Part shown: one piece after another, positions 31,101 through 38,717 of the stretch | Layout: each line of letters begins with the position of its first letter | Position numbering within the stretch: the stretch's first letter is position 1 | Position numbers and translations under genes: made by a program | The notes under the pieces: generated by a model | Database searches by the model: none | What the model saw: only the letters and a program-made list of their open reading frames with translations | Told to the model about the DNA's origin: nothing | Assembly: GCA_963978905.1 (NCBI GenBank) | Contig: OZ022260.1 | Span: 10,653,725-10,717,724, forward strand | DNA: 64,000 nucleotides | Source: Trichostrongylus colubriformis | Lineage: Eukaryota > Nematoda > Chromadorea > Rhabditida > Trichostrongylidae | Direction: 5' to 3'

Positions 31101-33061
31101 CCTGAGATGATGAGACATATAATAATTGCGGTCCATGGCCACCGACTGATAAAGAATCCCCATTTTCGGAATTTATCGATAATCCAGATAACAAATTTGG
31201 GTCCTGAATGGAATTTCGATTTTATTGGTGCGCTATTTTTTGGTAAATAAACTAGTAATAAACTGTGGAAGAGTGTCCACCCGAAATACAAAAATTTCAA
31301 AATAATTCCAAAATGCACTATCATTAGCAGGCAATGCCACAATTTTCAAAATTCATGAGAGTTATTTTAGTTCTGAACAGGATTCTAATGGAAATGAAGT
31401 ACGTGGCGCACTCCAGAACGGAACTGATAACACCCTATACTGTCTGCTTTATAGTAACAAAAACGGAGACAGTAGACTAGAAGGTTGCTGAGTTATGGGC
31501 AAAAGCTTCGGTGCCGGACGGGACTCGAACCCGCACTTCATCCTTTCCGGGGATATGTGCTAATCCATTACACTACCGACACCACCTTCACCTTAACTCA
31601 GCTTTTGAATGGTATATTTACCATAGCTTATCAGCACTCACACGTATAACGTGTTGAGCCGGTTGGCCAATATCGGCATCGAACCGTGAAGCTGAAAGCC
31701 TAAGCCGGCTCAACACGTTATACGTGTGAGTGCTGATAAGCTATGGTAAATATACCATTCAAAAGCTGAGTTAAGGTGAAGGTGGTGTCGGTAGTGTAAT
31801 GGATTAGCACATATCCCCGGAAAGGATGAAGTGCGGGTTCGAGTCCCGTCCGGCACCGAAGCTTTTGCCCATAACTCAGCAACCTTCTAGTCACTTTCGC
31901 ATCGCGCGCTGCGGCGAAAATCAGCAGCTATCAAAAATCAAAAACATCAAAATCAATATCTACTTAGGCTTTCAGCTTCACGGTTCGATGCCGATATTGG
32001 CCAACCGGCTCAACACGTTATACGTGTGAGTGCTGATAAGCTATGGTAAATATACCATTCAAAAGCTGAGTTAAGGTGAAGGTGGTGTCGGTAGTGTAAT
32101 GGATTAGCACATATCCCCGGAAAGGATGAAGTGCGGGTTCGAGTCCCGTCCGGCACCGAAGCTTTTGCCCATAACTCAGCAACCTTCTAGTCACTTTCGC
32201 ATCGCGCGCTGCGGCGAAAATCAGCAGCTATCAAAAATCGGAGACAGTAGAGTTTTTATTCAAGGCTGAAATCGCCGCACAAGTATTCTCAGAGGCGCGG
32301 TGGTACTTGACGGTATAATTAACCTAATCTTCCTATCTCACAATCCATTAATCCTTTCGTACTTTTTTTTTTAGTGAAATGACCTCATAGGACTTCGAAT
32401 ATGTCAAAAAAGAATCGATATCGACAAGAAGGGTGAACGGTTGTTACGGGAGCCAGTGATTTTATGACGCAAAACTTTCGAATCTCACCTCAAAAGAATT
32501 CTTTCACCCACATAACTGATAATCTCAAAACCTCCACCTCTCCACCGTAAATCAAAATTACAAATGTTTACCAATCCCTTTGACTGATCACCCGGATTGT
32601 AGGAATTTCTGAATAATAGCTAGTTCTTGGATGGGCTAGGCTAACACATTCCATGACCAGTCGACCATGTAAAGGATCAGGTTTGGGAACACTGGGTATT
32701 CTGGTCAGCTAAACGATCAGCATCTGTTCGAGTTCAACGACCAAGCAGATATTTATCTCATCGACCAACTAGATAGTTATCGGTTTTGTTACCTATTTTT
32801 TGTTGTTTACAATTTATTTTTTTCGTCATTACTATTTCGGTAGCAAGGGCACTGCAAAAGAATTCGATCATTTTCGGATATGGTATATGGATACCCAGGT
32901 CACTTGCTACCAGAAATCAACAAAAACTTAATGTTTAGTAATTTTTTCTTCGAATCTCAAATAAAGCTGCAGTACCTACCTTTATCTTGTTCTCCATAGA
33001 CATCAAGTGAACGTTGTCCAATGAGGATTGATTGCCTTTTTGGGCGAATACCCCCCTCCAT
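16126..33061 (-). CDS. Patched-related (PTR) sterol-sensing-domain protein, complete, 25 exons
   Basis: Exons in transcript order: 33061-32980 (ATG), 31203-31071, 31012-30924, 30227-30142, 30076-29957, 29324-29223, 28838-28754, 27031-26878, 26537-26354, 26270-26141, 24688-24585, 24134-23988, 23001-22867, 21859-21719, 21667-21599, 21253-21144, 20982-20882, 20823-20747, 20004-19904, 19828-19712, 19085-19007, 18938-18833, 18776-18651, 16936-16794, 16365-16126. Phases agree at every junction and give 986 residues, normal for PTR. TM1 is at about 46-68, the FCQLNEPIRQFY loop motif at about 159-170, the sterol-sensing domain at about 310-490 and GFSVD at 843-847. TM4 reads GVDS (389-392) where the plus-strand paralogue has GVDD. 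An acidic stretch (residues 659-683) precedes the second-half domain. The first exon is chosen on its ATG, an upstream in-frame stop and exact phase fit. The last exon runs into a SINE tail that gives the stop. Its final 40 residues are unlike the paralogue and less certain. Confidence 0.93.
17029..17100. repeat. SINE fragment
   Basis: CTAATAAGCTATGATGAATATACCATT and CATAACTCAGCATCC resemble the two flanks of the tRNA-derived SINE (GATAAGCTATGGTAAATATACCATT and CATAACTCAGCAACC at 31734 onward), but the tRNA-like body is missing. Confidence 0.5.
17343..18228 (+). pseudogene. Internally deleted mariner element with broken transposase
   Basis: The element starts TTAGGTTGTCCCGAAAGTCT and ends with the inverse (GACTTTTGGAACAACCTAA), flanked by TA on both sides. 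The N-terminal helix-turn-helix part of a mariner transposase is readable around 17460-17700 (VSYVTVRRWF). The C-terminal part is readable at 17849-18150 (LGWNVLPHPSYSPD and RWQSVVDNNGEY). The central catalytic region is largely gone, and the final acidic residue of the PSD-type motif is replaced (PSGYH). Length is 886 bp against about 1.3 kb for an intact mariner. It lies in the intron 16937-18650 of the minus-strand PTR gene. Confidence 0.85.
19204..19377. repeat. MITE, GGCCGCGTTCATAC family (copy 3)
   Basis: GGCCGCGTTCATACCTAGCG and CGCGAAGTATGAACGCGGCC form the inverted ends. It sits in PTR intron 19086-19711, which otherwise shows nothing recognised. Confidence 0.8.
20005..20746. other. 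PTR intron, nothing recognised
   Basis: It separates the exon starting VTHFSEDELKYF (ending at 20004) from the acidic exon 20747-20823. No repeat family already seen in the window was found here. Confidence 0.5.
22057..22392. repeat. Nested palindromic MITE
   Basis: Outer arms GGCGGAGCCAAAACCC... and ...GGGTTTTGGCTCCGCC enclose further paired sequence (CTATCACATTTTCATTTTC with its inverse). An inner GGCCGCGTTCATAC-type element (22151-22298) carries ACCGACGTCGGCACCGG-like arms. The structure can fold end to end. It lies in PTR intron 21860-22866. Confidence 0.8.
23621..23698. other. Perfect 37-bp-arm hairpin in PTR intron
   Basis: The arm 23621-23657 begins GACAACCGAATCTGAGTCCG and is the exact inverse of 23662-23698, with a 4-base loop (CACA). 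It is in the intron 23002-23987 of the minus-strand PTR gene. It could be a young palindrome, a MITE end or a small-RNA precursor, and no mismatch separates the arms. Confidence 0.85.
24215..24385. repeat. MITE, GGCCGCGTTCATAC family (copy 4)
   Basis: GGCAGGGTTCATACTTTGCG and CGCAAAGTATGAACGTGGCC are the inverted ends. It lies in PTR intron 24135-24584. Confidence 0.8.
24900..25640. repeat. Complete Tc1/mariner-type MITE with TA duplication
   Basis: The 5' end CAGGGGGTGCCAAAAAAAGT is the inverse of the 3' end around 25611-25640 (CAAAATTAC then GGCACCCCCTG). TA flanks it at 24898-24899 and 25641-25642. There is no transposase. The right part matches 1-480, so two copies of this family bracket about 24 kb. 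It lies in PTR intron 24689-26140. Confidence 0.88.
25643..26140. other. Remainder of PTR intron
   Basis: A short direct repeat of TTATGTGGGCGG occurs near 26033 and 26079. Nothing else is recognised. Confidence 0.45.
27179..27869. mobile_element. Fold-back mariner: two transposase 3' ends head to head
   Basis: Inverted ends TTAGGTTGATCGGAAAGTTT and AAACTTTCCGATCAACCTGA are flanked by TA. The whole is a palindrome centred near 27541. Each arm encodes the C-terminal end of a mariner transposase. The minus-strand arm reads LGWDKVPHPSYSPD then PSDYHL and ends near GGTML. No N-terminal half remains, so it is non-autonomous. It lies in PTR intron 27032-28753. Confidence 0.82.
27870..28753. other. 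PTR intron, no exon
   Basis: A fragment similar to the inverted-repeat element at 7183-7310 occurs near 28470. The several open frames of about 60-70 codons have no family resemblance. Exons on both sides join in phase 1. Confidence 0.45.
28839..29222. other. PTR intron, nothing recognised
   Basis: It lies between the exon starting PNFFGVELYEDS (28838) and the exon ending at 29223. It is short and unremarkable. Confidence 0.45.
29728..29898. repeat. MITE, CCGTCAGACTTCGCGAT family (copy 2)
   Basis: GGCCACCGCCAGGCTTTGCG and CGCAAAGTCTGACGGCGGCC are inverted ends. It lies in PTR intron 29325-29956. Confidence 0.78.
30228..30923. other. PTR intron, nothing recognised
   Basis: No repeat family of this window and no in-phase exon was found. 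Flanking exons join directly in phase 1 (FFSSK then GLPVAPYLF). Confidence 0.45.
31510..31582 (-). repeat. tRNA-like body of SINE copy A
   Basis: The 73-nt body folds as a full cloverleaf, with Pol III A-box-like TAGTGTAATGGATTAGC and B-box GGGTTCGAGTCCC. The anticodon-loop triplet is GGA, but position 33 is C, and a serine tRNA would need a long variable arm, which is absent. This is therefore a SINE head or pseudo-tRNA rather than a working tRNA. Confidence 0.75.
31785..31857 (+). repeat. tRNA-like body of SINE copy B
   Basis: Identical in sequence to copy A but on the plus strand. The acceptor arm GTGTCGG pairs with CCGGCAC and the T arm GCGGG pairs with CCCGT (one wobble). Confidence 0.75.
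32085..32157 (+). repeat. tRNA-like body of SINE copy C
   Basis: Identical to copy B and exactly 300 bp downstream of it. Confidence 0.75.
32252..32979. other. Rest of the first intron of the minus-strand PTR gene
   Basis: AT-rich sequence without recognisable exon or repeat. Confidence 0.45.
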
Positions 33062-33096
33062 AACACCGGCGTCGGGCGCAATGGTGGCCGCTGATC

Positions 33097-33105
33097 ACTA
33101 AAAAC
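33097..33105 (-). promoter_or_regulatory. Possible spliced-leader acceptor upstream of the PTR start
   Basis: On the minus strand GAGTTTTTAG ends at 33098, 37 bases before the ATG of the minus-strand PTR gene, and an in-frame TGA follows directly. Nematode trans-splice sites look like this (T-rich tract then AG). The assignment is inference. Confidence 0.45.
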
Positions 33106-33719
33106 TCAAAAGACGTTGTGTAGTCGACCCTGACGCTAAATGATCAACGAACAATAAAGCAAATAGCAACGACACACCTTTCTGTCACTTAATAAGACAA
33201 CAAGTATTCAAGTACCTTTACATCGGAGAAACAAGTAAACAGGGTTCACCAAAAATGGTAAACAAAAAAGGGTGCGATGAAAACAACATATTCAGAAAAT
33301 TTAGCGCTCGACTAATGAGCGCCACAATCTGGCCAAAACTTTATGTCAAGGTAGGGGTGAGGCTAGAATTTACCATAATGTGCCCAATTAGCTTAATGAA
33401 GTAACGAAGAAATGTCCAGAGGTTTGAACGAATATTAAAATGCCGAATATTGAATAAATAGTGGCATAGAAAAATGAAGATTTTAAGTGAAACAAAGCCT
33501 AGAGAGAATGTACCTTCGTGTATATGATGTTAGTTCATGTGTTATGTGTTATTTGATCTTTATTTTTCTTACCCAGACCGATTTATTGCAATTTGATGTT
33601 ATAGGGCACTTATGCGTGCATCTGAAATAAATAATTCCACATACCATCCAAAATCCTATCTGATGTAATATGAACTTATGGGATAAATCAGTAAGTAAAT
33701 TTATATACCATCACAACTC
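33106..33719. other. Upstream region of the minus-strand PTR gene
   Basis: It should contain the promoter. No motif could be assigned and no gene was recognised. Confidence 0.4.
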
Positions 33720-33835
33720 CTATTTGATCTATGTGCACAGACAGACAATCTGACTGACTGACTGATTGGCAGACAGAAAGAGAGACAGACACACAAACAA
33801 ACAGACAAACAAGCAAGCAAACAAAAAAAAAAGAG
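33720..33835. repeat. Degenerate CAGA/CAAA tetranucleotide array
   Basis: CAGACAGA, CTGACTGA and CAAACAAA repeats. The sequence after it (TGTATAGGAACTTCTGTCTTAT) resembles the sequence following the larger array at 35444-36050 (TGTATAGGAAATTCTGCCTTAT). Confidence 0.8.
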
Positions 33836-35443
33836 ATACACCGAACTGTTCATAATTTAGCCTATATAGAATTCCGATGTTCTATATATGTATAGGAACT
33901 TCTGTCTTATACTATGTATATGGAATGGATGACGCTTTAAAAAAAAGATTGTACGGCGTCAAACCATTTCTAATGCGATTTACTTATTATAATTCCTCAT
34001 CACAGTATATGAAGAATAAAAATATTGGACTTCAATGAATGTTTTTTGGGAAGGTCTGGTACCATTTCACCGACCCTAAGGATAGAAGGTTCGGCTGTTC
34101 CAGCTGAAACTAAACTGAGATTTGATCTCGAAGTGTGCTACTGGAATAGCGCTATTTGTGACAACCGCTGTGCAGTGCCGTTTGATACTGATGTGTGTTT
34201 TTGTATTTCTGAATATTTACTACCATTTTTTTATATCAACTGAAACTTTCCCTTCTTCCATACTCAAGCACCAGAGTGTGTACAGGCTGGGTATCCCTTT
34301 GAATTCCCTTCGATTGTGTTATCAAAGGCAGTAAACATTGACGATTAAAAAGTGAAGTGAAATGGTTGAGTGTAATAGAATAGTGAAGACAAATGCGATG
34401 TGCTTTAACGGCGCATTACGCTATCACTGAAGATATCAATCACATAGCTCGAAACTGAAAAAGGTCAAAGGGGCAGGTGGATGGTTTGTTCAGAAAGTTC
34501 CCCCTGCAATGGGCACAGAATGCAATGCAAAAGTGACTAGTAGGATAGCGAGATTGAGGTGTTTAAAGTGAATTTTTCTGATTTTTGTTTCGAATTTTCC
34601 ATTTGAATTTCTAGTAGAATCTCGAAATTGTTTGAATAGGTGCTAGGTCCAAACTACGCTCTCAATGTTGATCAATCATGTTCAAAACCATTTTTTTGAA
34701 GGATAGATTTTCCCAAAGATTTTCACATAAAATAAATGGATCCATTCCAGTACACTGGATTTGACATACAATGGACGTCTCTAGCCACTGTGATACTCCC
34801 TGAAAGATCTGCTGAAAAATCGTCGCGCTCACCAATTTCCATAAGCATTTCCTGAGCTCATATTTCTGATAAGAGTGCGAATGCCATTCTGCTGGGATCT
34901 ACAGTATTCCTCAAGCCAATACCGTATGCCCATATTACAGTACAAAGGAATTACGGTAACTGCAGTAGAACCTCCCTTCCATGAGTAAACTGAAAATCAA
35001 TTTTCCGCAGCTAATACTGAGTTTGATGGAATGAGGAACTATAATTCTATTATTTGATTTTTAGAACATTTATGGACTTCTGTTTTGGCGACCATCCTTT
35101 TTTTGATTCAAATCATGTCAATATTTTGGAAGTGTCACCAGAATAGTAACGGTCGACGTCACTTCTTGACAGATCGAAAACCGCAGTCTACCCTTTCATG
35201 TGACTGGTCAAAAAGAACGGAACAGTTCATTGCGACGGCGATGATTCGCGCATGGAGACGAAGCTGGTCGGACTCAAAGATCGCGATCTTATGACGCTAG
35301 ACACAATAGTCTTTGATGGTGGAGCGCAAAAAGACTACAATGGTGATCGATCCCCGAAAAAAGTTGCCGTGTGTCTGAAAGCCTTTGAAAGCCAGGGAAG
35401 TCCAACAAAGACCTTCGGCTTATGCACCAACCTGCAAGCAAGC
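33836..35443. other. Gene-free stretch
   Basis: Short open frames (34025-34334, 35085-35455) show no family resemblance and no supporting splice pattern. Confidence 0.4.
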
Positions 35444-36050
35444 TTAGACAGATAGACAGACAGACCGACAGACAGACGACAGACAAATAGACAGATAGAC
35501 AGACAGACAGACCAAACAGACAGACAAACAGAGGGAGGGACAGCTAAACAAACAGGCAAACTGTCAAACGGAGAGTCAGACAGACGAACAGACAGACTGT
35601 TAAACGAACAGAAGGGTAGCCAAACAGACGGACCGCCAAACAGACAGACAGACAGACAGATAGACGGACAAATAGACAGACAGACGGACAGATAGACAGA
35701 CAGACAGACAGTTAGATAGACAGCCAGACAGGCAGGCAGAAAGAAAGACAGTTGGACAGATAGACAGACAGGCAGTTAGATAGACAGCCAGGCAGTTAGT
35801 TAGGTGGGCATCCAGGCAGGCAGGCAGTTAAGAGATAGACAGACAGGCAGTAAGATAGACAGCTGGACAGAAATTCGGATAGACATTCAGACAGACAGAA
35901 AACTAGACGAACAGACAGATAGTTACACGAACGGAAGGGCAGTCAAACAGATGGGCAGCCAAAGAGACAAACAGACGGATAGACAGACAAGCAAACAGAC
36001 AGACAGACAGATAGACAGATAGGCAGACAAACAAACAAGCAAATAAACAC
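35444..36050. repeat. 600-bp (CAGA)n-type imperfect microsatellite
   Basis: Continuous CAGA/TAGA/CAAA tetramers with scattered substitutions. It generates low-complexity open frames on both strands (Gln/Thr/Asp/Arg-rich on plus, Cys/Leu/Ser/Val-rich on minus) that should not be taken as genes. Confidence 0.93.
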
Positions 36051-36379
36051 ACCAAACTCCTGTGTTATGTATAGGAAATTCTGCCTTATAATAAAGCATA
36101 CAGGAATGGGAGGATTTCTAGGTTGGCTTTAACCATGTATTGGCTGAAAGTGCTCAGTCGTATATCAAAGACGCCAACTGCCTTCTCGCAGTTCTATCGA
36201 ACCTAGAGTGGCAATTCTGGAGGTTCAGATAGAATCGTGGGTGACCATTTAATGCGATCGAAAGGACCTTTTAAAATTAGGAAAGGTAGGCGATGAGTGT
36301 GGAAAGCCGAGTTCATGAGCGATAACAACCCAGCTTATTTGAAATTTTGGAAGGAATAAACATGTGAGAATCACACTTT

Positions 36380-36936
36380 ATGATGGAAACAGTGATGAGG
36401 GCAGTGGCATCGCCCAACAACTGCGTCGGCTTCAATTTCTCTCCATTTGTGTAAGTCCAACCTTTCGTATGGTCGGTAGTGGTGTAGTGGCAGCTGGTGC
36501 GCACTTCCTCTATCATGGTGCAGGGATCAAATCCCCCATCTATGCCCACCTAAGCCAACGAAGCCTCCAAACTGTAGGACTAGAACAGCTTTGAAAATAA
36601 TAATAGCAGGAGTTCCTACATATAAAACAGCAGTTCGATGTGTTCCACAAGATCTGTAGATGATTTTTTAAGTAGATTCATAGTAATCATTGAAATTCAA
36701 GTGAACTCGCCTCCTGCCACAAGGGTAATCAACTGCCTTGTACTTGCACTAATTAGGACAACGCAGTCTGTGCGTACATAGCACTAATTTCCTACTGTAT
36801 CCACAAATCATTTTATCGCTGTTACAGCTACATCACACCATTTGAACCAAATAAAGACATTGTCCGACTGCAGCAGCAATCATTAAGAGGAATGAGTGGA
36901 GAAACGAGTTTCTTAAGGAAGCTCACAATGAACAAG
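36380..36936 (+). CDS. Weak two-exon candidate, unknown product
   Basis: An ATG exon 36380-36450 ends at a good donor (GTAAGTCC) with two extra bases. An exon 36828-36936, after TGTTACAG, begins with one base and stays open to a GTCAGT donor. Joined, they give 60 residues starting MMETVMRAVASPNN and ending FLRKLTMNK. No continuing exon and no family resemblance was found. The putative intron contains a tRNA-like fragment. This may be chance. Confidence 0.2.
36470..36556 (+). repeat. tRNA-like fragment of a second SINE type
   Basis: GTGGTGTAGTGGCAGCTGG (A-box-like) and GGGATCAAATCCCCC (B-box-like) lie about 50 bp apart. Related sequence in inverse orientation lies around 44830-44930 (GGGATAAAATCCTAC on the minus strand), and a partial B-box lies near 45886. 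Confidence 0.5.
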
Positions 36937-37185
36937 GTCAGTTAGTTAGACGATCGTCAGGCAGTCAGACAGCAATCAAAGGAGCGTAATGAGATGGCAA
37001 AACAGGAACCACTCTTGACGTTCAGCCTGTCGGAAAAACAACGTGCGAGAAAGACGAAATGACAATGCGAATAAGGTTTAATAGGCAAAGCAAAGGAGCA
37101 GAAATGTGTTAAGGGAAAATGAACAGAAAGCTTTTGCCTGAAGAACGCCGAGAAATTTTATTGAGTGACTCGACATGGGTGCCTC

Positions 37186-37617
37186 TTAAAGGAATCTCCC
37201 ACGGGCAAATGAATTTTTCTGTTACCCATATATTTATGTTGTATTTGTCTAATGTGAGCCGCATTCAAAGTTGCACGCGAAAAAATGTGAATCCGGCTAA
37301 GATACAGCACCACAAATAGCCGGCTGGGTGGGCAGGGCCTCCAAGAAAGTACCCACCCTGTCTTCCACCGCGGTCGTAGACGCATTATAGTAAAAGAAAG
37401 TTATGTAAACAGCCCCCGCTCCGTTCCTAACCGCAGCGGACGGCGAGACGGAACTTTTAATCGAAGGCTCCGCCCACCTAGAGGATTTGGGAAGCTGTAT
37501 CCTAGCCGAATTTTCACTTTTTTTGCGTGAAACTTTGCATACAGCCCTTATTGGACAGATACAACACAAATATATGGGTAATAAAGGGAACCACTCATTC
37601 GTGAACGATTCCTTTCG
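37186..37617. repeat. Palindromic MITE, TTAAAGGAATCGTCCACGG family (copy 2)
   Basis: The left end TTAAAGGAATCTCCCACGGG and the right end GTGAACGATTCCTTTCGAG are degenerate inverses. Internal blocks (GTTACCCATATATTTATG, CGAAAAAATGTGAATCCGGC) match 12800-13232. Confidence 0.75.
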
Positions 37618-37737
37618 AGTGAATCTGGGACCCCGCATAATCCCAACAAGGCCTAGCATGATCACCCTATCGGTACCGCGTTCGTAGCGCATTTCAAAAC
37701 TATTCAACGGCGACTGACCGCGTATGATACCATTAGG

Positions 37738-38100
37738 GGGGGGGGGGGGGAAATACCTCTGCAAATATCTCCGTGACACTTAATGAAAACCAGATGATGG
37801 TGGGTTTGGACGCTAGGATGTTGAGGAGCAAAGAGGCGACACTCACGTGGTTAGGGACGCAAAGTGACGAGCAAATCAGCACCGAGCGCGAAAATTCGCA
37901 CTGCGCTCTGGCCGCTGACGGCTGTTCAAATGTTACGGCGGAATACAAACAAGTTGCTTCTACAGTTTCTCGATTCCTGCTTTGAAGTAAAGATCTCTGT
38001 TCTTTCTGCATTTCAGTTTATGTACGGTATCTAGTAAAGTGATTTCATTCGGAATCGAAATCAGGGAATTCCCGTGGACGATCCCCTTACAAAATGTTCA
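37738..38100. repeat. Dispersed repeat related to 3400-3665
   Basis: After a G13-class tract at 37738-37750, CACTCACGTGGTTAGGGACG and the following 250 bp match 3440-3665 with divergence. It ends at CCGTGGACGATCCCCTTA, the terminal motif of the palindromic MITE family. Confidence 0.6.
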
Positions 38101-38236
38101 AAAAGCAACTCGGTTTTCCGGGGGCCGTATAGGGCACTCAGCACTGTGGGAGGGGTGGGTGAGAGGCATAGGAGTACTTCATTGAAGCTAATGTCGATTA
38201 CCATGATGAATTTCAAAGGCTGAGCGAGCGAGACAT

Positions 38237-38515
38237 CTCAAAGAAATCGTCTACGGAAAAATGAGTTTTTGTGTTACCCATATGTTTATGTTGTGTTTGC
38301 CGAATGTGGGCCTCATGCAAAATTTCACGCGGAAAAAGTCAATCTGGCTTAGATACAGCACCACAAAGTACGTCCGGGTGGGCGGAGCCTCCGAATAAAG
38401 GTTTCGTCCCGTCGCCCGCCGTGGTCGGAGACGAGGAACAGGAAGTTACGTATACAGTCCCACTCTCTGTTCCCGACGGCGGCCACTTTTTAGTGCTAGT
38501 CACCGGATAGCTCCG
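38237..38515. repeat. Half copy of the TTAAAGGAATCGTCCACGG palindromic family
   Basis: It starts TCAAAGAAATCGTCTACGG and continues through the GTTACCCATATGTTTATG and CGTCCGGGTGGGCGGAGCC blocks. The second arm is missing. Confidence 0.65.
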
Positions 38516-38579
38516 CCTATAGGCCCGGCCCCCGGCCCCAAGCCTATCAAAGTAGAACAAGGATCTATTATAGGTTGTA

Positions 38580-38717
38580 GTTCGACTTCGCGATTTTTGC
38601 GATTTTGCGATTCTGCCACTTTGCTGTCTTGCACTTTCGCACGCGATACTGCAACCTTGAGGTCTTGCATAGTCGTGACACCGCAAAATCGCGAAATCGC
38701 GAATTCTGTCGGTGGCC
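38580..38717. repeat. MITE, CCGTCAGACTTCGCGAT family (copy 3)
   Basis: CGACTTCGCGATTTTTGCG at the left pairs with CGCGAAATCGCGAATTCTGTCGG at the right, ending GGTGGCC. Confidence 0.7.

Larger units (their letters stand above)
31477..32238. mobile_element. Composite of three tRNA-derived SINE copies, head-to-head plus tandem
   Basis: One minus-oriented copy (31477-31700) is followed by two plus-oriented copies (31708-31945 and 31969-32238). The copies are nearly identical. Each carries a tRNA-like body, the flank CCCATAACTCAGCAACC and a tail AATCAGCAGCTATCAAAAATC. The block is bounded by the direct repeat CGGAGACAGTAGA at 31464-31476 and 32239-32251, which fits a single 13-bp target duplication. 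It lies in the first intron of the minus-strand PTR gene. Confidence 0.85.

Noticed and set aside
31510..32157. Three functional tRNA genes (anticodon GGA)
   Set aside because: Position 33 is C, there is no long variable arm as serine tRNAs need, and the bodies are embedded in SINE flanks and tails that recur elsewhere.
35335..36022. Cys/Leu/Val-rich and Gln/Asp-rich open frames
   Set aside because: They are translations of the CAGA microsatellite on both strands.
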